DNA of 64,000 bases from positions 27,737,577 through 27,801,576 of the forward strand of contig CM028884.1 of the NCBI GenBank assembly GCA_016801885.1, given 5' to 3'. Source of the stretch: Toxotes chatareus (lineage: Eukaryota; Chordata; Actinopteri; Toxotidae). Shown in pieces: positions 37,334 through 50,130 of this stretch. The position numbers were made by a program, and so were the translations under genes. How positions within the stretch are numbered: the first letter of the stretch is position 1; each line of letters begins with the position of its first letter. The notes below the pieces were generated by a model. It ran no database searches and was not told the origin of the DNA. It worked only from the letters and a program-made list of their open reading frames with translations.

Positions 37334-40300
37334 TCATTTCCCTAGCTGTCCTTCAGACCGCGTTGAATGTCAGCTGCTCGAGGCATCGGGATTCTGTATC
37401 AATTATAAGAGTTGAGACGGCTACAGTGAATCAGGCGCTGATAGCATCAGTGCAGGCGGGGAAGTGAAGGAGGGCGACCTCGGTGCAGGTAGATAGAGCC
37501 GTGGCCGGTGGAAGGACACAGGTAGATGAGCCAGAGCAGACTGCAAGTCACCTCAGGATAAGCTGGAAGACATATTGGAAATTTAGAGAGAGAAGTTAAT
37601 TATAAATATGATGCAGAAAGTACAAGGGATTGTTGCTCTTGCAGTGAAGTTAGCTGAACTGTTGGTTTTAATTTCTAAATGTAGTATACCAGTTATTATT
37701 TTGATTAACCTATTAGCTTCCTGTGATGCCTAGTTGACATCTCTTCTCAACCTTTTCTAAAACATGATGTTTTTAGACTGTAATCCTGCCTTCCAGGCAG
37801 ACATCAGATTAGGTTCATTGCATTGCAATGAAAACATCAGAGACTTCTAGTGTCAGATTGCCTGTTCTTGAAGGCACAATCTGAGAAGTTTTATTCCTGG
37901 GTTTCATTAAAGTGAACAGACAGAATGAAGAGCAGAAGCACAAGCAACTAACTACATATAGTAGGATGCTTAGTGTAAATAGAGAGATTTCAAGTCCCAG
38001 CTGGTTTGGAAAGAGTTTCATAGCTTTGGGAGTTCAGAGATGCACAAAATGTTCCTGCAATTATTCTCAAGAGTAAAATTATAGAGAATCTGTGTAACAT
38101 GCTCCCGTATGGTTCACACTACTGCCTGAGAGAGCACAACTCTTCTGTTCTTTGAAAATAATTTACTCTGCTCAATGTCAAACTTACGCTTTTGTGTAAG
38201 TGTAACATTGTGTGTGAAAGTCCTGTCTGATTATACACATCAAAGGTCACGATTGTTTTACTTTGATGGATTACCTATCTCTGCAAGCTGACTTTACACA
38301 ATACACTGACTTTATACAGTACTGAATGAATGGAAATCAATGGCTTAAAAAAAAAAAAATGTCCGCCCCTCCATCACCACTCACATTCATTCAAGAGAAT
38401 ACTGTGAATATTCTTCCAAATTAAAAGGAATTTAAGGGAGACTGAAGTTAATCAGTGACATGATAATGTGTATTAATGTGTATTAATCAGTAGAGTAACT
38501 GCAGTAAGGGAATGGAAAATAATTTGCATAATAATAAAAAATTAAAAAAAGAAACTGTGAGAGTGAAGTGAAGCCTTCAGTAAAGAAAACATTTCTTAGT
38601 CAAGCCTTAGAAGTCAAATGATATTGAAAAGTGACAGTTTAAAAGGGAACAATAAATTAAATTTAAACTTTTACATCTGACAGAATGAAAAAAAACAACA
38701 AAAAACCCAGTACTGTGACAGTCAGTGAAAATTCTTACAAAACGTAACAGATTGCTTTTTTTGGAGTTAATGTGTGTGAAAAGACAGCTGGATCACACTC
38801 AGGATGAGAGGTTGTAACTTTCTAGCTCTCTTCATGAAAGCAAAGACAAGAAAACTACACTGTGATGGATCATAAGGGGAGACTAAAGTAAAACACAATG
38901 GATGCTAAAGTGAATGATGGTGATTCTACTGTGGCAAGAGACAGGTGAGCACTGAATACAGTGAACGAGGCAGTGCAGAGCAAGACAACGTACATGACAG
39001 ACTAGTGGGAGATTTTATGTGAAAGTGGATGGTGACATTTTCTCAGAAGAAATATTTAATCATGGAAAAAACATTGAATTTAAAGACCAGAAAAAAAAAA
39101 TTGTGTTTAGAGAAGCTACAGTTGATTCTTACAGGCAATAGAATCAACAGATCCTCTTCCTTTAATTTGTCACCCCTCTGTGTGTAGAGTGATGTTGAAT
39201 TTCTGGGTAAAAGGAGCGCTGTCTCTATCTGTGATTTCAGCTTGTTTTCCTCTGTCTCCCCAGCTAAACAAAAGCATTGTCCTCTTCCTGTTTTGTTTGT
39301 GTGTTTTATAGGGAACCGTCTAAACTCAGATGGTATCATTATTCTACAGGTATTACATTGTGTGAACAACATCTTCTTCTTAATGATAAATTACAGCAAA
39401 AAATCTTGTCAGTTGCCACTTGCTCCATAACCCCATCAGGTGTAATTTCTGTCCCTCCAAGGAAAAGTGAAATCTACTGAAACTGGAGATACCACATTTA
39501 AACCTATAGAAAGTAAAATAACCTGCTTCATTTACTGGTAATGCTGAACAGCACACAGTCTGTGTGATGTGACAGAGAGATAAAACTGTGAAATCAATAA
39601 GCTTTAATCTGAAGAAAAATGAATAAATAAAAATCTGTATCTGGAATCGAGCGCTTTGATGTGACTGTCTGCATCCGTTAAACAACATGTTGTTCATATA
39701 CACGGGTCACCAGTAGATTCAGATGTGCTAACTTCCCAGGACTGATTGTGATGCATCCTTGGCTCTGTAGATTTGGAAGTGAGCCGTCTTGCAGCTGGCA
39801 GAGCAGATGACAAGAGTGGATGTTGTCAGAAACAGATGTGGCGCCTCCTGCATGGCTGATGTATTACCAAAGTTAGTTGTCAACGTCTTTTTGCAAAAGA
39901 AGACCTGCAGTGTTGGAAAACAGGAGAGGATATGTGTTTGATGCTGTTGCAATGGGGACGAGAGCTGCTCTTATTTGTCATATTGTCCAAATCATCTGTT
40001 ACAGTTTGTTGCTTTTGATCCAGTTGCATACCTCAACACAAGTCACGGGCCTTTTGGTATAGAATTTAAAATTTGAACACCGATTTAGAAAGGCGGTTTT
40101 AGGAAGAATGTCTGCAGCACGGGCCTAAGGTTACGGAAAGATTGTGCGTGAGATGTATTTGAGCATTGGATGAGGAAAATCCTCCCACGCAGCACAGTCA
40201 TCACTTTTTTTTTCCAGAAGGAATAGTTTTAGGGATTAGGATTAAGATTAGATTTAGGATTAATCTAGGATAAAAGTTGAAGGCTAACTTTGGCTGTTTC

Positions 40301-41184
40301 ACACCCATCTTTTTTTTTCCATTATCCACCATACTGACTGAAAAAAAAAATCAAGATAATTCCTTCACTACATTAATTCCTTACCGTGTCTATGCTGAGT
40401 CTGGAAGTTTCTTTATACGGAAGCAGTCCACATGTTTCTGGATAGAAATTACAATCTATTTTTATTCAACATTTACTTTCATATTTCATGTTTTTAAGCA
40501 CTGCCGTCACCAGTCAACATGACTATAAATGTGCAACCTTGTAAGCACTGATTTGATGATTTGAAGGCCAAAAAACTGTATGTACTGTTTGAACTTTATG
40601 CTTGTATTTTCACTTTTTGACCAAACTTAGTCCAGTTCTACATCTAAATATCTTCTGACATACAAATGATCAAATCGGGTCCTGCTAGGAAGTGTTAGCC
40701 AAATGGTTTAAACAGCCAATAAAACAGATTACCCACATAAAAAAGGGCCATAAGTCTAGTAAAAACACACTTTTACACTCCCTACTTTTCCCTCCATTTT
40801 TTTTCATCGTTGAACTAATTCCACATGGTGACACATGTGGTGTTGTTGTCAGAGTTGGGGGTTAGACACTGAACATAGTTTCCCGAAAGTATAGTAGTAG
40901 AAAAGTGTGTTCGTTGCAAGTACTGGACCACAATAGCTGTTCATCTGGAGGGTTCGACCTCTCCTCCTCTTCCACTGACCTCCAGCTGCTCTCTGCTGTC
41001 AAGTGGAACCAGAGGGGCTGGCCTTAATTACGGGGAAGAGGTTGACTGTGACACTGACGCAGGACGTGGCGATGGTGTCTCCTGGCCGGGGCCGGACAGG
41101 GAACGCCTCGCTCCCTGTTGCCGCATCCTGAGACAATGAGAGCTCTTGCAGACCATCTGCTGCGGATGCCCTCTCAAATAACTC

Positions 41185-41186
<2 letters not shown>

Positions 41187-41252
<66 letters not shown>

Positions 41253-41284
41253 TGTGTGTGTGTGTATGTGTGTGTGTGTGTGTG
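41187..41284. repeat. Long (GT)n microsatellite
   Basis: About 98 bp of GT with two small interruptions (TCTG and TATG) near the 3' end. It produces spurious Cys-Val and Thr-His reading frames. Confidence 0.98.
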
Positions 41285-42882
41285 AATGCTGCTTCTTCCA
41301 ACCTTCTCCTCAGTCACTCTTCTATCACTTTACTGTTTCTCCCGCTGGGCCCCATGTTGACACATCTACCTTTCAGGAAAATGGGGCATTGCAGCAGTGG
41401 GGCATGTAAAAACATTTACAAACTCAACTCAATTAAAAATGTAGGAGTCTGTGAAAAATACAGAGGAAAAAAAGACCCTTGAAGTCTCATTTAACAAAAC
41501 TGCATTTTTAGTGTTGCTCGAAAACAGAACATACTGGGATCGTTGACCTGAAGTAAGTCGCTCATAAGCTGGATAATATCAGTTTAATTACACATACATG
41601 TTACATGTTATTTCTATTACAATATGTTAATTTAAATATGTGAAACTGTGTCTTAGAATAAAGACACAATGTTGACACACACAATTGCTTTGAAATCTAA
41701 AACATAATTAAACTAATGTACAACATTACTTGATTATAAGTTGACATTATTTAATCACATGATTGTTGCCTATTTAATCCATCAGTGATTAGATCTGATT
41801 CCAATTCATTAATAATACAATAAAAAAAGAATATAAGAAAATATAGTTATGATAAATTATTTTGTTCTGTCTACAACTTGATCTGATCGGTTAGATTTTG
41901 ATGCTAAAGAAAGAGCTAAATTCACACCAAAACTTTTTGTTTTTCCCATAAGACCCACATGTTAGCCGCTTTACTGGCATCACAGCTGTGAAGTGAAAAT
42001 GTGCGTTAAAGCTTCACAACAGCAACGGGGACAGAAACACAACAAAACAGACAGTAGGTAGGAATAAAGAACCTAGCAGCTAAGATTTGTTTTAATTGTT
42101 TTCTGGGCCACATTGGCAGCACAAAACAGTGTGACACATTAAACATTGACACACAGTTGCCTATTTGAAAATCAAGCAGACAAAGAGTTACATTCACATG
42201 TATTTGGAGTTGTGTTTGTGTCAGCGTGGTGAATGTAAGTCCAGTATTCACTCTTCTTTTAGCTCTGTTTATCTGGCTCTTAAACAGTTAAATGCTTCAC
42301 TATGTCCACCAACTTTTTGCTAACTTTATCTGTCTGTCACTGATTGCTGGATCCACCAGGAGCCAGCAGCCCCTCTCACTTCACAGCTCTACTGCTCAGG
42401 GTAGCAGCTCGCTGCCTTTCAGGTTTTGCTTTTAAAGTCTGTCCAAACCAGAGGCACAGAGTCAGTTTCTGTACTTGATGTTCTGCCGTCTTTGTTGCAG
42501 TTCAAACATCGCTTTGATTACTACTCTACTTGCCATCAACAACCAACAACATACAGCAACACACAGATTTTAGTTTTTATGTATTTGAATGAATCCTAAC
42601 ACTGATATTCATAGCCGTTTATTTGACATGGATGCATCATATGTATCAGTGTATTTTACGTGCGCAAATTACGGCTGAAATGTACCGTGACATGCTCATC
42701 TCTGCTATCAGAACACTGCTACAGTGAGTTACAGTCAGGATCCCAAACTTATTATCCATGAAGTTTCTTTTCACCTCAGAAAAGTTGAATCCCCTTTTTT
42801 TCCTTCTTGCCTCCCACATGAACTCAAATTGACTTGTGAATAACTTCAACTAATCTCATAACTAATCTCCTAACACCCCCTA

Positions 42883-42902
42883 CCACCACCACCACCACCA
42901 CC
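42883..42902. repeat. (CCA)n trinucleotide microsatellite
   Basis: About seven CCA units. Confidence 0.9.
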
Positions 42903-43197
42903 TCCAAATTAAAACTGAAATCAGAATTAAAAGTAATATCAAAATATGTAATATCCACATATACACATCCACTCACACACAAGCTTTTTGTCAGCACACG
43001 CTCCAGGTAGCAGCTGCCTGTGGATGGGAATAACAATGAAGCTAATTAAGCGCTCCCACACTGCATTGTCAAATATTTATACCCCAATATCAGTTCTCCT
43101 GTCAAATGACTACTGCCTGTCATCGGTGAAGTCACAACAACTGCAATGTTGCTTCTTTGATGTCTCGCAGGTTCTTTCTGGATCCTCATCTCTCTGA

Positions 43198-43400
43198 TTT
43201 TTTTTTTTTTTTTTTTTTGTCTCTTTCAGTTTCTGTCCATGCTTCTTTCGGCTTCTGTGTCTTTTTTTCCATCTCGGTTTTTGTTCTTGGTATCTGATTC
43301 TATCTTTATTTTCCCTTGGTTTCCTCTTGTATTTGTGTTTAAATCTTTGTTTCTGTTTCTGGCCCTGTTTGAATGTGTCTGTCTGTCTGTCACTTTCCAC
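43198..43400. repeat. Poly-T tract followed by a pyrimidine-rich imperfect repeat
   Basis: A 21-nt T run at 43198-43218 leads into about 180 bp of TTTCTGTTTC- and CTTCTTTC-like words. The complementary strand gives a Lys/Arg/Gln-rich frame that is low-complexity and not a credible protein. Confidence 0.85.
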
Positions 43401-43703
43401 GATGTGCAGAGAGTCAGAAGATGGATGGAACTTTTTGTTAATTTACCATAGTTACCAAAAACACGGAACAATGACAGCTCCACACCCCTTTGCCTAGCTT
43501 GCCATTGCTTTCCTTTTCCTATCAGCTACAAGGTGAATGGTGACTGATGGGATGTCAATTAGATTATGTAGGTTGTTAGCTGCGAGGCATCGCCGTTACC
43601 TAGCAACTGTTCGCTAATGGTTGAATCTGGCCAATAATTTGAAACAAGTTCTTCTCTGGACTTGCATAATGGTATGTAGATGACTTTCCTGACAAATTTG
43701 GTC

Positions 43704-43732
43704 GTGTGTATATGTATTGTGTGTATGTGTGT

Positions 43733-43767
<35 letters not shown>
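43704..43767. repeat. (GT)n with TA interruptions
   Basis: A GT array interrupted by TATAT and TAT words. Confidence 0.95.
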
Positions 43768-43768
<1 letters not shown>

Positions 43769-43853
43769 CAGCAACTTGACACAATGAGAGCTAAATTCAA
43801 CCATCTGCTGCTGCTGCCCTACCAACAGTCCTGGTCACAGGGACAATCAAGGG

Positions 43854-43862
43854 CGTGTGTGC

Positions 43863-43903
<41 letters not shown>
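43854..43903. repeat. (GT)n with GC interruptions
   Basis: It starts GCGTGTGTGCGTGCG and then becomes pure GT. It lies less than 100 bp after the previous array. Confidence 0.95.
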
Positions 43904-43904
<1 letters not shown>

Positions 43905-46066
43905 ATATGCAACTGATATGTCTCATAGAATAATAATACACGCTGGCTGTGGCTGCAGGAAAAAACACTAAACAAAACAGTAGATCCAGTGGAAACGCAG
44001 TGTGACCGATGTAAACAAAATACACAAAATGTACACAAACAAAGACACGTGTACCAGACTGATGTTAATAGGTCAAAATGTGTTGACGGTGTTTTGGGTG
44101 AGATTCTGTTCTTTCATTATTTATTCCGTTGACGAAGTTTAGGAGAGCGGGAGACTTCTTGTCAGTGTCAAAAAATGTCTATGTAATGTTGACTAGCTAA
44201 TGTTTGGTCTTAATGTTTAGTCAGTTTACTACTTCATCATGGTGGACAAGCTGTTGCTGAAGCAGAGTAGACCCTGTCTTTATTACACTGCTGTGGCCAT
44301 ATTGTGTTATTTATGTGTTAAGACCGTGGGCGCTGATGATGTGGGTGCTTAGGAGCTCCAGTACCCACAGACAATTGTGAGCAACTACAGGGAAATCGTA
44401 TTTTTCAGAGGAACAGTAGTGTTGTCCAGTGAAGCTGTATAGAGGATTGAGCACAGTGTCAGAGCACTGACGTTTAACTGTGAGATAAAATGTGTTGATT
44501 TCTATATGTAACTTCTTTGGGAGTCATTCAAGTGTCCAGTAGGTTTTGACCCCACTGACTTCAGTCACAGATGCAAAGTGAGTCATTTTCCAATTCCATT
44601 TCAGTCAGCTGCTGGTGGTTGTAGGAAATGCACATTAAACAAGAGCACAATAAATTTTCGAGCCCAGACCTTTGCAAAGTGGTGAGTGAGACTATAATGG
44701 CAGCTGTATTAGTGTCTGGATCAAATCTGCTTTATAGGTAATTGCATTACTTTGTCCCTTTAAACTATACAACCATGGGGTGTGTCTGTGTGTAGCCTGG
44801 CTGCACACACAGTATCTTTAGTCAAACAAGTCAATCTTGATTTTTCTTGTATTGATTATTTGCATTAGTTTTGACTATATTTGGTTAGTAGATAAGTTAT
44901 CTTCTCATATTGAGATAGTTGTTTTGTCCAATAAGCTAATGGCTTCGAATAGACTGTAACATTTTGTGGGGAAGTGATTGTCTGGAAAACTTTATATACA
45001 GATTTCAAAGTTTTAGACACTCCAGGAATATACAACTGTGGTGCCTAAGTTTGAGACAGTACCTCAGCAGGAACAACCGATTTTGTCATTTAGGTTGGCA
45101 GCCTTGTTAGTGTGTCTGTCGGTGTGTACAAAGAGAGAGAGAGAGAGAAAGAGTTTTGACATTAGACCTTTGAATTTGAGTCACGTTGGAGCCTAAAATG
45201 TTTTTGAGCTGCTGGGTCTGAATGAAAACAGCCAGACCGAGTTTGGGTTGAAGTTCATTGTTTGTGCAAGGCTCATGGAGGCAGCCTCTTCTGTAGTCCG
45301 AGAGCAGGAGGATTTTGATTTCTTCGAGCTAATCACATATGCCGCATTTTTCCGATCACAGGTATTGGTCCACAGGACTCAAATGGTACTTGTGACCTGA
45401 AAACAAAGGAAAACGTGTTAATAAATGATGAGTACCCAACTTAACCCCACTGCTGGCAGCTTCTGTCACTGTTTTCCTCTGTCAGCATCTGTGTTTACCT
45501 CCGTAGCTTCTTACCTCATCTCCATACACACCAGCATCTGCACCGCTTCCTGATTATGAGCCTGTCACTACAACAACTTCATGTGTGTGTCTCTGTGTGT
45601 GTGCAGGCATATGCCTGCTGGAGGACCCCCATATGCGCATCCCAGCCTGTGCCTGTGATTACTTTGTATGTTTGTAAGAGCTTGCATGTGTGTGTGTGTT
45701 TGCATGTTTGCCAACAAGCTTCAGGCAAACTGTGCTCATAGGTGCAAGTACGGCTGCAGCTAGCAGTAACAACAGTTTACCTTGTATTGTGACAATTAAT
45801 AAGTAATAAGGAGAATATTTCATTTTTTAATTTTAATTTTTTTCTTTTTGGTGGCCCCGAAGGACAAAACACATACACTAGAGAAAGCACAAACATTAAG
45901 GGAAACACGGTGCAAATCCAGGAATGCAACAAATATAAAAACACATGCAACAAGAACTGTTACACCGGTGGCGGAGACGGTAGCAGGAGTGATGGGCTTG
46001 ATTTGGATAAGCAGCAACATAACAGATTTAAAGGTAATTCAATATAGGCTGCACTTCGTCTGCTCA

Positions 46067-46069
<3 letters not shown>

Positions 46070-46102
<33 letters not shown>
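46070..46102. repeat. (GT)16 microsatellite
   Basis: An uninterrupted array. Confidence 0.97.
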
Positions 46103-46105
<3 letters not shown>

Positions 46106-47220
46106 AATTCAAACCTCAGATGAGTTGCATGAAAACACTGCGCTGTATTTTGCTTTGTAATTCTTTCTGGATGAGCTGCGGCTGATTGCTGTGCAAACTC
46201 ATTCTCTATGCTGATAATATTTATTTATAAAACATCAGAGGTTGCAACAGTGGATTGTGTGTTTCTTTGGTGATATACATCTCCCTGCTCCAATGAAGCA
46301 AATTCAGTTTTCTTTCAGGGTTTTAATAAGACCTCAGCTGTGCAGCAATCCGTTAAGCTGTGAGGAAAAACACAAAACCAAAAAAAAAAAAACTCTGCTG
46401 CCTCCTTCTGCCTGATATATGGATTTATTTCAGTTAGTGGGTGCCCAGGTGTACTTTTCTAAGCTTTGCAGTAATACCTGTGTGAACATCCTGCACACAC
46501 ACACACACACACAGAGCACCTGTCATCTAGGTAAACTGTTCCGCTCTGTCTGACAGAAGGCTTCTGCCACAGTTTCAGCCTTCAGAGTGTCTGTGTGAAT
46601 GTCTGTCAGTGTGCAGCTCAGTGAATGGCATCTCCTCATTGGAGCTGCAGAGTGACGGATAGATTAAACCACCTGGCTCACACTGTTTCTTTCTCCTGAT
46701 AGGGAACCGCACCATCATTTAGTTCTTCTACTCACGAGCTGTTCTCTACTACACAGTGTACGCAGCGTGCTCCTTAGCTCTAATCTGTTCAGTGGAGCAC
46801 TTCCTCTTCTGTATTCTTCTTCTGGAAGGACAAGGGTGGTGATAAGTGCTGCTGCTCTCTCTAAAGGCCCTCTAATTAAATGCATCAGTAGTTCTTTTTC
46901 TCCTGTGGCTCAGAGAGGGGACATGCAGCATTTGAGAGAGATGTAGTCCTGCGCTGCATGTAGATTGTTGTTTTTTTTTTTTTTTGTTTGTTTGACTTGT
47001 TTGCGGCACAAAATTGCCTGTGCGTGTCCTCATCGCGGAGATGGAGCCCCCATCATGAAAATCATTTGGGCCTCACCACGGCTCAGTTCATGTTACAGGA
47101 TGATATCGCAGCTCTTTTCAAGTTTGTGCCAGTAGTCTTAAGCTCCCGCTGCCGCATGAGGAATGTGGCATAGTGTGCGATATCCAAGCTCGCTTTCCTA
47201 CTTCACAAATCGAAGTCGTT

Positions 47221-47284
47221 GAAAGCAGTGTTTTGTGTAAGACTCAATTATCATGGTGTATAATTGGCTGGCTGAGATTAATTT
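47221..47284. promoter_or_regulatory. 64-bp AT-rich element, copy A (inverted CAATTA sites)
   Basis: This segment matches copy B at 48317-48379 at 53 of 64 aligned columns with one gap. It contains CAATTAT (47245-47251) and ATAATTG (47260-47266), a perfect inverted repeat whose cores look like paired homeodomain sites. Similarity stops abruptly on both sides. It could be a duplicated enhancer core or two copies of a short repeat family. Confidence 0.45.
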
Positions 47285-48272
47285 CCTTCAGAGGAGGCCA
47301 TTTTTCTAACATTCCTTCTTATACAGTTTGAAAAACATCATTCACACAGGGATAAAAGTCCATCACAGAAATGAGAAGAAACTTTTTTTCCTCATTTAAC
47401 TGTGCAGTTTTGCGTTATGCTATGCTCTGCTGCCTGTCACTCCTCTGACACACACACAAAGAAATGTGTCCACAGATTCAGAAGAACAAAGCTTAAAAGA
47501 TTTTGCCAAAGAAACTAAGTCAATAACCATTAAAACAGTTTTACGAAATCAAAGACGTGTTCGTACATTGTAGCAGCATCAAATTCTTTGTAAGATTTTA
47601 CATTTTGCTGTATTTGCACCAGAGAGACAGAACTGCTGTGTCTGATTGTGTGATTTTTATGAAGATGTAAGTTGATGAGAGTCGGCATTATTTTACATCA
47701 TTTAGTCCATTTAAGCGAAAGCCCCTTCAAACAGCTCTAAAGATGCCACAACGACATGTTTGCATTATTATATTTAAGGCATCTGAAAACAAAAAACAAA
47801 ACCCTGTAGTGCAGCAGCATTGGAGCTTTTCACCGACCGACCTCAGACATAGCCGTGGTACCACACACAACACACCAGAGGTCCAACTTTGAACAAAATC
47901 CGTGTGATTTTCAGGAGTGAGAAGACATGTTGTCATGTTGGAGTTATTTATTTAAGGTGTATTTGTCGTCTCTCAGAGGAGCCTATGAGCCTCTGGACTA
48001 AGCTAAGCTAAGCTAAGTCTCTGGGTTGAATACACAGAGACAAACTGGATCACTGCAAAGACTTGTGCAGTGATTGAGACTTGCAAATAGACAGAATAAT
48101 TTGTGTAAAAATGCCTGTTCTTGGAAAATATTGTTTTCTCGCTGACGCTGCTTCAGTTGTTTATCGTGTTTCAGTGAAGTTAAATGAGAAAAGCAAAAAC
48201 TGATTAGCTGTTTACACCAAATGCATTAGAGAAAATAAATGAAATATCCAGATTCTCTTTCAACACAGCCAG

Positions 48273-48302
48273 CGTGCGTGTGTGTCTGTGTGTGTGTGTG
48301 TG
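48273..48302. repeat. (GT)n microsatellite
   Basis: A short array with one TCTG interruption. It ends 15 bp before the second copy of the 64-bp element. Confidence 0.95.
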
Positions 48303-48316
48303 CATGCCAGTATACT

Positions 48317-48379
48317 GAAAGCAGTGCTCTGTGCAAACCTCAATTATCATAGTGTGTAATTGCTGGGTGAAATTAACTT
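48317..48379. promoter_or_regulatory. 64-bp AT-rich element, copy B (inverted CAATTA sites)
   Basis: It is in the same orientation as copy A, about 1.1 kb away. CAATTA (48341-48346) and TAATTG (48357-48362) keep the same 10-nt separation as the corresponding bases in copy A, while the two differences in that interval fall between the half-sites. This suggests, but does not prove, that the inverted pair is what matters. Confidence 0.45.
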
Positions 48380-49495
48380 TTGGGTACATGAAAACAGAGA
48401 TAGATCAAGAGAGTGAGAGGGAGGTCAAAGAAGAGGGGAATGCTGATTGCTCTGTATCTATGTGTTTGTGTGTTTGTGTGTGTGTGAAGGAGACATCTGC
48501 TAAAATGGTGACAAGATTTGAATCCGAAGGGGTGATGACGTTTGGAAAGAAGCAGCTCTGGTTAAGTCCTTCCCAAAAAATAAATGCAACAGTAGAAGTC
48601 ACTTTTTTTTTCTTAACTGGTGCACACGAAACCCTAAGATCCAAACAGCATTATTATGTATGAAACTGCCAGTCAGATTTTAACTTTTTGCAGTATACTA
48701 TATTATAACCCTAACCCTAACACTGTTCAACCTAATGCTGTGGAAAATGAACAGGGAAAATGTGGCAGTTACTCTAAATGATCCATCTGGGTTTAATACA
48801 CTTTTATTTTATTTTGAATGGAGATGCTTTGATGTGCTACAGCATTGTTTTATCCTTGATGTCTCTGTGATCTTAACTTAGAATTACATACATTCCTTGT
48901 ACCTCATTGAAAAATCTACAACCTATGAATACGCAAATATTTCTCATCTCTCAACTGCTGAACATAAGTGAGCATGCAACAGATGCAACATTGCTACAAA
49001 GCTGTGAGTACTTTAAATCTGCCAGAGAAGGTCATCTTAGACAGAAAAATGTAGGACAAAGTAAAGTAGTGTAATTACTACAGAATCTATGACAGAATAT
49101 ATAATAATACAAAAGTTCAAATAAGAAATAAGCTACATTCAAAGAGCACAACTCTGAACACTTCTCTCTGTTCGGTTTTGCACCCACACATTTAATTTCT
49201 AAGATAAACTGAGTTTCTAACTCAATATTCTTGACTTTTAGTCATTTGAATTTTGAAAATGTTTTTCTTCTTAATGAAGCAATGATCCGGGTTAAATGAG
49301 GAACATGTGAGATCTGAGTCACCACCCAAATCAAATCAATTGTTCCACTTCCAAACACCATTCCATCTGTCAACTAAATTTCACCTAACTCTAATTGTCC
49401 TCATCAAGCGACAAAGTTTCATCATTTTGAAGAGAGAAAACTATCTGGTGAGTGGTTTTGAAGACCAGGCGGATGTTTATCTCTGAATTAGTTTC

Positions 49496-49496
49496 C

Positions 49497-49528
<32 letters not shown>
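49496..49528. repeat. Compound (TC)n(AC)n microsatellite
   Basis: About 11 TC units run directly into about five AC units. Confidence 0.95.
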
Positions 49529-49529
<1 letters not shown>

Positions 49530-49866
49530 TACACAGTGAGGCAGCAGCTTCATCTAGTGGGCTTCAAACAGACCAAAACATGAGCTGCTGAAAGGGGCTG
49601 ATCAGCTGCGGGGGCAGAGGTCCTGGACAACATTTACGGATACACGCACAATCTGGGTTGATTGGAGTAAAGAAAATACCGGCGCCTCAGTCAACAATAT
49701 TGCTGCTGGATAAAAAGCTGTTTCCATTAACCTCTGTACAGTAAGAGGGGATGCAGAGACTGGTGTGCACATACGTGCATTCACAGGCAGGCCTGCGTGC
49801 ACACGCGAGACTCTTCTTTATGTTTTGCCTCACAGCAACCAGACACTCAATATCCAAACACACAGT

Positions 49867-49886
49867 CTCTCTCTCTCTCTCTCTCG
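49867..49886. repeat. (CT)n microsatellite
   Basis: A short CT array, followed by more pyrimidine-rich sequence to about 49915. Confidence 0.9.
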
Positions 49887-49956
49887 CTCTCCCTCCCTCA
49901 TTCACTCTGCTTCCCCCAAACACACAAATAGACACACGGGGATGAGCTGGTGCAAA

Positions 49957-49979
49957 CACACGCACACACACACACACAC
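49957..49979. repeat. (CA)n microsatellite
   Basis: A short array with one GC interruption. Confidence 0.9.
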
Positions 49980-50095
49980 GTGCACAGAGAGAGTCCTCTG
50001 CCTTATTTTTAGCTGCCCCCCACCACCACAACCAGCCCTGACCTACATCACAGCATGAATAAAGGAGCAGAGAGATGAAGTAAGTGAGCTCCGAA

Positions 50096-50130
50096 GGGGG
50101 AGGAAGGGAGGTGGAAAGAGGGAGGGAGGG
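50096..50130 (+). other. Potential G-quadruplex and purine tract
   Basis: Five G runs of three or more (50096-50100, 50106-50108, 50120-50122, 50124-50126, 50128-50130) lie in an all-purine stretch apart from one T. Loops are 5, 11, 1 and 1 nt. Formation is inferred from the pattern. Confidence 0.45.

Larger units (their letters stand above)
30521..41186. other. Intronic stretch with decayed repeats only
   Basis: About 10.7 kb with short CA arrays (near 30.61, 32.77 and 33.01 kb), the repeats at 32.4 and 36.5 kb, poly-T at 35648-35664 and a tandem (GGACAGA)3 near 36.32 kb. An open frame of 162 codons at 34072-34560 (+) has no recognisable domain. Nothing else is supportable. Confidence 0.6.

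Noticed and set aside
40230..40271. Degenerate GATTAG-like repeat
   Set aside because: Units vary in length and sequence; probably an old simple repeat.
41186..41482. Frames rich in Cys-Val or Thr-His over GT arrays
   Set aside because: They are translations of a dinucleotide repeat, present in every frame, with no start context or homology.
43110..43483. Lys/Arg-rich minus-strand frames
   Set aside because: They translate a poly-T and pyrimidine-rich tract; low-complexity, not a protein.
48707..48722. Telomere-like CCCTAA units
   Set aside because: Only about two units occur; too short to mean an interstitial telomere array.
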